Origin: DAOTVC01 sp034437215
GTDB lineage: Bacteria; Chloroflexota; Anaerolineae; B4-G1; SLSP01
Direction of reading: 5' to 3'
Assembly: GCA_034437215.1 (NCBI GenBank)
Contig: DAOTVC010000077.1
Location: 6,156-70,155 of the forward strand
DNA length: 64,000 nucleotides
Below are positions 28,298 to 35,078 of this stretch, in pieces; the stretch's first letter is position 1; each line of letters begins with the position of its first letter. Under the pieces are notes generated by a model, which was not told where the DNA came from, ran no database searches, and worked only from the letters and a program-made list of their open reading frames with translations. The position numbers and the translations under genes were made by a program.

Positions 28298-28384
28298 GGT
28301 CTCTCCTTCTACACCGGGCTACGCCAGGCGGTCGTAGAGCTGCGGGCGTCGCAGCGCCTTCACCGTCAGGCGCCCCTTCCACTC

Positions 28385-28627
28385 CTAGTTGGCGAAGAGG
28401 ATGTCCAGGATGGTACCGAGGTCGTCCCGCCCTTGCAACGTGCTCAGGTTGTAGACCTCCGTGTAGCCGCAGTTGTTGCAGGAGACGAAGGCGTAGCGGT
28501 AGGGCTGAACCTCGAAGAGCCGGGAGAGGCCCGTACCCGACATGGATAGCTCCTCCACGTGGGCGCCCTGTTCTCCGCACTTCTCACAGACGAAAGCTGC
28601 ACTCAATCTCTCTTGGATCTTTGCCAT
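28385..28627 (-). CDS. Small zinc-ribbon protein (DUF2082/PF09855-like)
   Basis: This 80-residue protein has FVCEKCGEQGAHVEELSM and VSCNNCGYTEVYNL, two CxxC knuckles about 30 residues apart forming one zinc ribbon. The family is annotated as nucleic-acid-binding Zn-ribbon but has no known role. It lies 13 bp after rpiB and is probably co-transcribed with it. The ribosome site (AGAAGG) is weak. Confidence 0.8.
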   Translation of the reverse strand: MAKIQERLSAAFVCEKCGEQGAHVEELSMSGTGLSRLFEVQPYRYAFVSCNNCGYTEVYNLSTLQGRDDLGTILDILFAN

Positions 28628-28640
28628 ACGGGCCTTCTGT

Positions 28641-29102
28641 TTACTCGCGAGGCCGGGGCTCCAGCCCCTGCTCCAGACGGGCGATCTGATCGATGCGACG
28701 CTGGTGTCGTCCCCCTTCGAAGGGGGTGTTCAGCCAGATCTCGACGATCTTCAGGGCCATCTCCTTGGAGACGAGCCGCTGGCCCAGGGAGATGACGTTG
28801 GCGTTGTTGTGGGCGCGGGCGTAGCGGGCCGATTCCTCGCTCCAGCAGACGGCGCAGCGGATGCCGGCGACCTTGTTGGCGGTGATGGCCTCGCCGTTCC
28901 CCGAGCCGCCCAGGACGATACCCCGGTCGCACTCACCGTGGGAGACGGCTGCCGCTGCCGGATGGATGAGCAAGGGGTAGTCATCGTCCTCCTCCGAGTC
29001 GGTGCCGAAGTCGACGACCTCGTACCCCTTCTCCTTCAAGAAGGCTTTGATCTCCTCCTTGTAACGATAGCCTGCGTGGTCGGATGCGATAGCAATTTTC
29101 AT
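28641..29102 (-). CDS. rpiB: Ribose-5-phosphate isomerase B
   Basis: The 153-residue protein begins KIAIASDHAGYRYKEEIKAF and has GIVLGGSGNGEAITANKVAG, CWSEESARYARAHNNANVIS and a C-terminal helix with RRIDQI. These are typical of RpiB, with the Gly-Ser-Gly-Asn-Gly-Glu variant as in actinobacterial enzymes. It interconverts ribose and ribulose 5-phosphates in the pentose phosphate pathway. AAGGAGGG supports the ATG. Related sugar-phosphate isomerases (LacAB type) cannot be excluded entirely. Confidence 0.92.
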   Translation of the reverse strand: MKIAIASDHAGYRYKEEIKAFLKEKGYEVVDFGTDSEEDDDYPLLIHPAAAAVSHGECDRGIVLGGSGNGEAITANKVAGIRCAVCWSEESARYARAHNNANVISLGQRLVSKEMALKIVEIWLNTPFEGGRHQRRIDQIARLEQGLEPRPRE

Positions 29103-29127
29103 CGTAACCCTCCTTGAATGATTGGAA

Positions 29128-29376
29128 CTACAGTCTCTCGAGGTCTTCGCGGGTGCGCGCGTTGCCCGTGTTCAGAGTTCCCCGAGGTTCAAACATGAGG
29201 ACGTGGACCTCCTCCGCGGCGACGGGTTGGTGTTCCACGCCGCGCGGAACGATAAGAAACTCCCCCTCGTCCAGTGTGACGTCTCCCAACGTGCTGCGGA
29301 TCAGCAGCTGCCCCCGGATGACGTAGAAGAGTTCGTCGGCGTCGTCGTGGTGGTGCCAGACGAAGTCGCCCTGCAA
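29128..29376 (-). CDS. Cupin domain protein, start codon uncertain or lost
   Basis: The 82 residues after a TTG codon form a cupin barrel: FVWHHHDDADELFYVIRGQL (metal-binding His and Glu), EFLIVPRGVEHQPVA and LMFEPRGTLNTGN. Family-like sequence continues upstream in the same frame (IPKFAQFEELWSPRIIGEL, to about 29463), but no ATG, GTG or TTG occurs before an in-frame stop near 29520. Either a rare ATT start is used or the 5' end is damaged. The function (small-molecule binding or isomerase) is unknown. It lies 25 bp upstream of rpiB. Confidence 0.6.
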   Translation of the reverse strand: MQGDFVWHHHDDADELFYVIRGQLLIRSTLGDVTLDEGEFLIVPRGVEHQPVAAEEVHVLMFEPRGTLNTGNARTREDLERL

Positions 29377-29630
29377 CTTGGCGATCTTGACCTGCTGCCC
29401 GTTGAGCTCACCGATGATCCTAGGGGACCAGAGCTCCTCGAACTGGGCGAACTTAGGAATGCGAATTAAACAACTTGAGCAAAAGCAAACTGAAAGCGCT
29501 CCCGAAAGTCACCTACAATGCCCAAGTTATTTCGCTTTCAGTCCTTAGCGGCGAGGCTTACCTTTTTCACCCCCTCCTCCTCTCGATACCGGCTGCGTGG
29601 CTCCGGCCCCTTTTATTCTATATTCATTTT

Positions 29631-29639
29631 TGATATAAT
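29631..29639 (+). promoter_or_regulatory. Extended -10 promoter of the BON gene cluster
   Basis: TGATATAAT contains the extended -10 TG-N-TATAAT; the -35 region (TTTTAT) is poor, as is usual for extended -10 promoters. It lies about 57 bp before the first BON gene. Confidence 0.6.
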
Positions 29640-29696
29640 GATAGTCGAAGGGGTAACTACCTCGTTTACTAACCAATCATGCAAGGAGGGCAGAGT

Positions 29697-30014
29697 ATGG
29701 CACCGCGAACTAAATTAGCACGTGAGATCAGCCGGGCGTTGGAGGAGAACGAATTGACCGCCGATGCGGGTATCAGTGTTGTGGACGACGGCGGCGTCAT
29801 CACCCTGAAGGGCGTCGTGGAGACCTACGAGATCCGTGAAGCCGCGGAGTCTATCGCTGAATCCTTCGACGAGGTCGTCGAGGTGGTCAACGACCTCTCG
29901 GTCGAGGAGGAACTCGAGGAGGACGACGAGTACCTGGGGGAGGAGCCCTACGAGGACGACGACTTCTTCGAGGACGATGCGGACGACGAACTCTACGACG
30001 ATCCGGACTACTGA
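29697..30014 (+). CDS. BON-domain protein with acidic tail (paralogue 1)
   Basis: The 105-residue protein starts APRTKLAREISRALEENELT, then has ISVVDDGGVITLKGVVETYE and SFDEVVEVVNDLSVEEEL, the alpha-beta pattern of a BON domain (residues about 5-75). A tail of about 35 residues is almost all Asp and Glu. BON domains bind lipid or other ligands in osmotic-stress proteins such as OsmY, but this copy has no signal peptide. AAGGAGG sits inside an upstream in-frame ATG (29679), so ATG 29697 is the start. It is the first of three paralogues. Confidence 0.75.
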   Translation: MAPRTKLAREISRALEENELTADAGISVVDDGGVITLKGVVETYEIREAAESIAESFDEVVEVVNDLSVEEELEEDDEYLGEEPYEDDDFFEDDADDELYDDPDY

Positions 30015-30043
30015 TCACAATTTCCGAAGTGCGAGGAGGGATC

Positions 30044-30283
30044 GTGGTCGGACGATCGAAGCTTGTAGAGCGCATCCGTGCGGTGCTGGAGCACGATCCG
30101 CGCACCGGCGATGCGACCGTCAATGGGGTGGACGATGACGGTCTCATCACTCTCGAAGACGAGGTCGGCGATCAGGAGATCCGTGAGGCGCTGGAGCAGA
30201 TCGACCGCTCTTTCGTCGAGGTCGGCGAGGTCGTCACCGATCTCGCCACACACCTTACCAACCGACAGAAACTCTATGCATAA
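30044..30283 (+). CDS. BON-like protein without acidic tail (paralogue 2)
   Basis: This 79-residue protein (VGRSKLVERIRAVLEHDPRT, ATVNGVDDDGLITLEDEVGD, EIREALEQIDRSFVEVGEVV) aligns end to end with paralogue 3 up to the BON core and then stops where the others have acidic tails. GTG 30044 follows GGAGGG closely and aligns with the GTG start of the next gene. It sits 29 bp after paralogue 1. The glycine of the BON core (KG/TG) is replaced by ED, so it may be diverging. Confidence 0.7.
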   Translation: MVGRSKLVERIRAVLEHDPRTGDATVNGVDDDGLITLEDEVGDQEIREALEQIDRSFVEVGEVVTDLATHLTNRQKLYA

Positions 30284-30299
30284 CTAAAGGAGGAGCTAC

Positions 30300-30653
30300 G
30301 TGGTTCTAAGATCAGATTTGGCAGAACGCATTGCTTCGGCACTGGAGTCGGATGCCCGGACGTCCGACGCGACCATCAGCGTGGTGGACGACAATGGATT
30401 TATCACTCTCACGGGAGGGGTCGAGGATCTCGAGACCCGGGAGGCGGCAGAGGAGGTCGTCCGCTCCCTCGCCGGTGTCGTCGAGGTCGTGAACGATATC
30501 GAGGTGGAGGAGGCGCCCGCCGGGAGCGACCATGCCGAGGAGGAGGAAGAGGGCGTGGAGGAGGAAGAGCTCTTCGATATGGACTATATTCCGGAGGGTA
30601 CTGAAGAGGACGAAGACGACGTCGACACGGTGGCGCCCCCTCAGCCTTACTGA
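30300..30653 (+). CDS. BON-domain protein with acidic tail (paralogue 3)
   Basis: The 117-residue protein reads VLRSDLAERIASALESDART, SDATISVVDDNGFITLTGGV and EEVVRSLAGVVEVVNDIEVE, a complete BON domain, followed by about 45 residues rich in Glu and Asp. GTG start follows AGGAGGAG. It ends the three-gene cluster and is followed by a strong hairpin. The cluster's role is unknown; a cytosolic stress or envelope-adjacent function is only suggested by the domain. Confidence 0.75.
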   Translation: MVLRSDLAERIASALESDARTSDATISVVDDNGFITLTGGVEDLETREAAEEVVRSLAGVVEVVNDIEVEEAPAGSDHAEEEEEGVEEEELFDMDYIPEGTEEDEDDVDTVAPPQPY

Positions 30654-30677
30654 TCCTGGGTTTCAGAAGGGGAAAGA

Positions 30678-30704
30678 AACTGCCCGGCGATAAGCCGGGC
30701 AGTT
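30678..30704. terminator. Bidirectional hairpin terminator between BON and Rieske genes
   Basis: AACTGCCCGGC pairs perfectly with GCCGGGCAGTT around GATAA. On the minus strand it is followed by TTCTTTCC, so it mainly serves the Rieske gene; the BON transcript may use it too. Confidence 0.8.
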
Positions 30705-30712
30705 GGCTGGTC

Positions 30713-31663
30713 CTAGCCCTCTCCGTGATGGTGGTGAGCGTGAGCAGTCTGCTCGCGGCTCTGTCCATCCTCCGACTGACTCTGTGCTTTCTGTGGGACC
30801 CGGATTTCGATCCGGCCCTCGCGAATGCGCGTCTCGTAGTGCGGTGCGGCGTAAGTCGAAGGGCCGTGGACGAGGTCCCCGCTGCAGACGTCGAAGACAC
30901 TGTCGTGCCACGGGCAGGTGAGCCGGTGATCTGCGATCTCCCCCTCGTCGAGGGGGCCGCCTGCGTGGGGGCAGGCGGCGCCGAGAGCACAGACCTCCCC
31001 ACCCTTCTTGTAGAGCATCACCGGTTGGCCCTCCACGTTGATGCGCGTGGGCTTGTCCTGGGGCAGGGCGTCCACCTCCAGCACCGCCTGCCACTCCTGG
31101 GGCAGGGTGCGGGGTTCGGCATGGTTGACGCCGACCCTCTTCTTGAAGACGAGGTGCCCACCCAGATAGGCGCCTAGCGTTGCCAGGCTCACGCCCAGCG
31201 CCGAGAAGAGCAGCCCCTGTCCCCGATTACCGTCCTTCCGCGCCTTGAGGGAGAAGCCGTGGGCGACGAAGGCGGCATCGTTGAGGAGAGCGTGCGTGAG
31301 GCCCACACCGGCCGCCGGTTGGGGGATGGTGGAGAAGTCGGCCAGGCCCGCGAGTATCGTAGGGACGGCTGCCGTGGTTCCCAGCGCTGTGAGGGCGTCC
31401 GCCGTCTGCTCCGCCGACTTCGACTTCATCCCCAGGGAGAAGAGATCGAAGAGGGGGGCCAACAGCCACGAGCCGACGACGATGTCGGTGAGCACCGGGT
31501 GCAGGGGATGGCCCAGCCAGGTGCCGTGCAGCAGGTCGACGGCGCTGCGCACGTCATCGCCACCCTTCAAGACCGCGCCGTGGATCGTTTGTGCAGCCTT
31601 CTGGCCCGGTTTCTGGAAGATCGATAATCTCTCGACAAAGTTCTCCAGCAGTTCTCTCAGCAT
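30713..31663 (-). CDS. DUF2231 membrane domain fused to Rieske [2Fe-2S] domain
   Basis: The 316-residue protein has an N-terminal soluble helix, then a DUF2231-like membrane domain of about four segments (HPLHPVLTDIVVGSWLLAPL, TALGTTAAVPTILAGLADFS, LLFSALGVSLATLGAYLGGH), then a Rieske domain at about residues 190-295 with CALGAACPHAGGPL and CPWHDSVFDVCSGDLVHGP giving the Cys-His/Cys-His cluster ligands. The C-terminus is His-rich (HAHHHHGE). It should be a membrane-bound electron carrier. ATG 31663 follows AAAGGAG. The heme- or donor-partner is not evident. Confidence 0.88.
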   Translation of the reverse strand: MLRELLENFVERLSIFQKPGQKAAQTIHGAVLKGGDDVRSAVDLLHGTWLGHPLHPVLTDIVVGSWLLAPLFDLFSLGMKSKSAEQTADALTALGTTAAVPTILAGLADFSTIPQPAAGVGLTHALLNDAAFVAHGFSLKARKDGNRGQGLLFSALGVSLATLGAYLGGHLVFKKRVGVNHAEPRTLPQEWQAVLEVDALPQDKPTRINVEGQPVMLYKKGGEVCALGAACPHAGGPLDEGEIADHRLTCPWHDSVFDVCSGDLVHGPSTYAAPHYETRIREGRIEIRVPQKAQSQSEDGQSREQTAHAHHHHGEG

Positions 31664-31695
31664 AACGAGGTCTCCTTTCGTGTCGTGATTGATTA

Positions 31696-31815
31696 GGGTG
31701 CGTTTCACTCCAGTTGTGACTTATCCGTGGCTGAAACGTAAAGCGTGAAACGTGAGCGCCTCACGGTTTACGTTTCACGTTTCACGCCTCGGTTTAACTC
31801 AAGTGAAACACACCC
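31696..31815. repeat. Inverted-repeat element with GGGTGYGTTTCA termini (copy 2)
   Basis: GGGTGCGTTTCA (31696-31707) faces TGAAACACACCC (31804-31815). The 96 bp in between carry an internal palindrome of 7-bp units (GTAAAGCGTGAAACGTGA against CACGGTTTACGTTTCACG). The ends match copy 1 at 22051-22162 but the interior is unrelated. Confidence 0.7.
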
Positions 31816-31862
31816 GCTTGATGATTGACAACTTGTGCAGTCCCGTAGATCCGCGCTGGGCA

Positions 31863-33548
31863 TCAAGTGCCCTCCCCGCCGTCCTTGACTAACTGCGCGA
31901 AGAGGGCCGCCGCGGCTGCGGTTACGCCCGCCACCGCACCTCCGCCCAGGAGCAGCCGGTTGCGGTCACGGTGTGGGTGGAGGATCTCCTGCGCCGCCAG
32001 GTAGCCCGAGAGGGCGTTGGTGCCGGCCCCGGGCCAGGTGGAGGCGCCCACCATGTAGAGATCCTCGATGGGCGTCCGGTATCTCGACCAGCCCGGGAAG
32101 GGGCGCCAGAGGAAGAACTGGCGCAGGTGGTGGCTCCCGCTGATGCTGTCTCCTCCCACCAGGTTCGGGTTCCGCCGTTCCAGGTCGGCGGGGGAGAGGA
32201 CGGCACGCTCCAATACCAGATCCCTCAAGCCCGGCGCGTAGTACTCCAGCTTCTGCATGACCCGCTCGGCGAAGGGCTCGGCGGCCGCCTCCCACGTCCG
32301 GGCCTCGATCTCGCCGCCGGCATCCCCCCGGATGGCCCTGGGAAGGGTTCTCACCTGCACCCAGAGGATCTGCTGCCCCTCCTCGGGCGTGCGGCCGGGG
32401 TCGATGGTGGCGGTCTGGCCGACGATGAGCAGGGGCTCCGAGGGCAGGTAGCCGTTGACCGCCTGGGTGTAGGTGCGCGAGAGATCCTCGACGTAGGGCG
32501 GGATGTGGACGTAGGCGAAGTCGGCGATCTCCTCGCCCGCTTTCCACCGGGGCTTACCGCTCAGGGCCAGGTGCAACATCATCGTGGCAGGTCCGTAGCG
32601 GAAGCGCGCTACCTGGCGCACGAACTCTGCCGGGAGCAGTTCTTCATCCAGGAGCCGTCCGAAGAGCACCCGCGGGGTGATGTTGGCGATGACCGCTTTG
32701 CGGGCAGCGATACGCTCGCCCGAGGCCAGCTCCACCGCCGTCGCCCGTCCTTTCTCCACGACGATCTGGGTGACCTCGGCCTCCGTGCGCAGCTCCCCGC
32801 CGTGCCCCTCGAGAACGCCCACGAGGGCCTCCACCATGCGCGAGGCGCCTCCCTCGACCACCGAGATCCCCTCGTGCATGTCGGTGAAGGTCTCGAGGAA
32901 GGGGAACATCGTGCCCCCGGAGACCTCCGGTCCGAAGTCCAGGTGCAGGCCCCACGTCGCCAGCAGGGTCCGCGCCTCGGGGCTCGCAAAGTAGTTCTCG
33001 GTCAGCTCCCGCGGGGAGGCCAGGATGATCTGCAGCAGCTCTAGGAGCGTCTCGAGGCCGGTGGTTCGTACGGCTTTGGTCAGTGCCACACCCGCGTCGA
33101 GGGAGGGGAGAGGGAGGTTGTAGAGGGGCAGGAGTGTCTTCTGGAAGGTCTTGAAGCGCTCGTAGAGGCGGGACCAACCCTCGGCGTCCTGCTCGTTGTG
33201 TGCGTTGAGCAGCTTCAGCGTACGCTCGGGGTCCTTGTAGACCCGCAGGCTCTTCCCGTCGGGAAAGATGTTGCAGTAGGGCTGGGAGGAGGTGACGTAG
33301 TGCAGGCCGTGGGCCTCGAGCTCGCCCTGCAGCTCCTTGTAGACCGGTGAAGCGAGAAAGAGGTTCTGGTTCGTGGCGTAGAGATCGTGGACGAAGCCCG
33401 GACGGGTGATCTCACCGCTGCGCACGGCGCCGCCGGGACGCTCGTTTCGCTCCAGCACCAACACCTTCCAGCCGGCGCGGGCCAAGTAGACGGCGGCGAC
33501 CAATCCATTGTGGCCTCCCCCTACGATAATTCCGTCATAAGTCGTCAT
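31863..33548 (-). CDS. Phytoene-desaturase/PYROXD2-like FAD-dependent oxidoreductase
   Basis: The 561-residue flavoprotein begins YDGIIVGGGHNGLVAAVYLA (dinucleotide-binding GxGxxG type), has VLERNERPGGAVRSGEIT, the long substrate domain, and closes with the FAD-binding PIEDLYMVGASTWPGAGTNA. This architecture is that of the phytoene dehydrogenase-related COG1233 family, closest in style to PYROXD2-like members. The last 35 residues form a possible membrane segment (LLLGGGAVAGVTAAAAALFA), which is unusual. GGAGGGAGGG precedes ATG. No other carotenoid gene is nearby, so the substrate is unknown. Confidence 0.88.
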   Translation of the reverse strand: MTTYDGIIVGGGHNGLVAAVYLARAGWKVLVLERNERPGGAVRSGEITRPGFVHDLYATNQNLFLASPVYKELQGELEAHGLHYVTSSQPYCNIFPDGKSLRVYKDPERTLKLLNAHNEQDAEGWSRLYERFKTFQKTLLPLYNLPLPSLDAGVALTKAVRTTGLETLLELLQIILASPRELTENYFASPEARTLLATWGLHLDFGPEVSGGTMFPFLETFTDMHEGISVVEGGASRMVEALVGVLEGHGGELRTEAEVTQIVVEKGRATAVELASGERIAARKAVIANITPRVLFGRLLDEELLPAEFVRQVARFRYGPATMMLHLALSGKPRWKAGEEIADFAYVHIPPYVEDLSRTYTQAVNGYLPSEPLLIVGQTATIDPGRTPEEGQQILWVQVRTLPRAIRGDAGGEIEARTWEAAAEPFAERVMQKLEYYAPGLRDLVLERAVLSPADLERRNPNLVGGDSISGSHHLRQFFLWRPFPGWSRYRTPIEDLYMVGASTWPGAGTNALSGYLAAQEILHPHRDRNRLLLGGGAVAGVTAAAAALFAQLVKDGGEGT

Positions 33549-33567
33549 ATTACCCTCCCTCCGGAAG

Positions 33568-34243
33568 TCAAACAGTCCTCAGTCTGATAGTCAGATCGTC
33601 ATTTACGAAGTCCCACAGCGTCTCGTGGAGGTCTGCGCTCTCCTGCGCCCGGCCCATCTCTCCGCAGACCTCGATCAGACGGCTCAGGACGTCCACGTCC
33701 CCTCTGGTGTAGCGCCGGATCTGCTCGAGAGCTTCCGCGAGCACCTCCCTGAGGGAGTAGATGTGGGTGGTTAATGAAGTAGATGAGCGCTCCGATGGAT
33801 AAGAGCGAGAGGAGCAGAGCGAAGTTGGTCGCAATAAGGGGGACGAAGTTGTCATGATCGCGTACCCCTCGCAGCGCCAGCAGGGTGAAGAGAAAGGTAC
33901 CCATGAGAATGCCCAGCACGTGCTGGTTAGCGCTGTCCCCCAGGTACTGGCGGAGAATACGAGGGGAGTAGGTGTTGGCGGTCTGGACCACCGCAACCAT
34001 CATGATGGAGAAGGTGAGGGAGGTGACGGTGAGCATCGCCGATGCGATGGAGCCTAACATGGTACGGGCTCCCTGAACCCCGCCGGTGAGGAACCAGCCG
34101 CGTGCCAGGCTCCCTGCCGCAGGGCTCCACTGCCGGTCGACGGCTGTGAGGCCGAAGGCCAGTAGTACGAAGGCCACGACCCACAGCGTGGGACGGAACC
34201 AGAGGCTGCTCTTGAGGTTGGACCAGAGTTTTTGGAGTTGCAT
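33568..34243 (-). pseudogene. DUF2254 membrane protein, internally deleted and frameshifted
   Basis: The first ~158 residues match the N-terminal membrane half of DUF2254 (LWFRPTLWVVAFVLLAFGLT, MLTVTSLTFSIMMVAVVQTA, ILMGTFLFTLLALRGVRD, ending GALIYFINH). The continuing frame then turns into low-quality sequence ending at 33599. In the next frame, from about 33775, family-like C-terminal sequence resumes (LAEALEQIRRYTRGDVDVLS ... SADLHETLWDF) and stops at 33568. Family members are about 430 residues, so some 200 central residues are missing at the junction. It still has a good promoter and ribosome site. Confidence 0.75.
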
Positions 34244-34324
34244 CCCCCTGCACTCCTCGTGTGACGGTTACCCTACCGGACCCCTGCACGTCTGAGCGGT
34301 CTGGAAAAATAGTATGATATCTAT

Positions 34325-34353
34325 AGTATAAAAGGTATTGGGAATTTCGTCAA
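34325..34353 (-). promoter_or_regulatory. Sigma70 promoter upstream of the DUF2254 pseudogene
   Basis: TTGACG (complement of 34348-34353) and TATACT (complement of 34325-34330) are spaced 17 bp apart; the predicted leader is about 75 nt. Confidence 0.7.
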
Positions 34354-34406
34354 ACGTTGCTTATTCTCCAGGGGGTAGGGGACCGGACTAGAACCGGGGG
34401 GCAGAA

Positions 34407-35078
34407 TCAAGTCTCTTCATCCTCCGGCAGGATGAGGCGCAGGCGGGTGCAGCGCCGCGGTGCCTCTTCCAGATCCAGAGCCTTGAGGACCTCGTCGGGG
34501 CGCCCCGTGGCGCCGGGTCGGGCGGTGAGGCGCATCTGCAGGGCGACCTCCCAGCTTGCAGCGTCCGGATCGACGACCGCCAGCTCCGTGACCAGAGGGC
34601 GCAGGTCGTAGCTCTTGTTGTGCCGCCGCCCCCGCTTTGGACGGAGCAGCGTCTCCGCTGCCAGCATCTCGGCGACGGCGCTCTCTAGGGCCGCACGATC
34701 GACGTCCCGCAGCAGCACCTCGTACTCCGTGGCGTCGATCTCCTGCTCGAGGGCGGGAGCGTCCTCGTCGACGGCTGCGACGGCCCGTAGCGTCAGATCC
34801 CGGGGCGTCTTGCCGACGAGCGCTTCCCGGACCCTCTCGGGGCTCCAGGGTACCTCCAGCCAGATGTCCAGCCACTCCGCCTCACCTCCGCAGCCCGTGG
34901 GCAGGGGGAGGGCGATCTGCATCTTGGGGCGGGGGTGAAAGCCCTGGCTGTACTGGAGGGGGACGCCGGCCCGGCGCAGGGTGCGCTCCCAGATGCGACC
35001 CAGGTCGAGCACGGAGACGTAGGCCAACGTGCGCTCGGTGGCAAAGGTGATGCGGTGGCGGAAGGCTTCTGCGGTCAC
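34407..35078 (-). CDS. TIGR03936/DUF2344 radical-SAM-linked protein
   Basis: The 223-residue protein reads FRHRITFATERTLAYVSVLD, RAGVPLQYSQGFHPRPKMQI and PLPTGCGGEAEWLDIWLEV, the signature of DUF2344, nearly always next to or fused with the TIGR03960 radical SAM protein. GTG 35078 overlaps the stop of that gene as GTGA, with GGGAGGAG upstream, so the pair is translationally coupled. The joint biochemical role is not known to me; a tRNA- or rRNA-modification link has been proposed from Rnase G associations. Confidence 0.88.
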   Translation of the reverse strand: MTAEAFRHRITFATERTLAYVSVLDLGRIWERTLRRAGVPLQYSQGFHPRPKMQIALPLPTGCGGEAEWLDIWLEVPWSPERVREALVGKTPRDLTLRAVAAVDEDAPALEQEIDATEYEVLLRDVDRAALESAVAEMLAAETLLRPKRGRRHNKSYDLRPLVTELAVVDPDAASWEVALQMRLTARPGATGRPDEVLKALDLEEAPRRCTRLRLILPEDEET

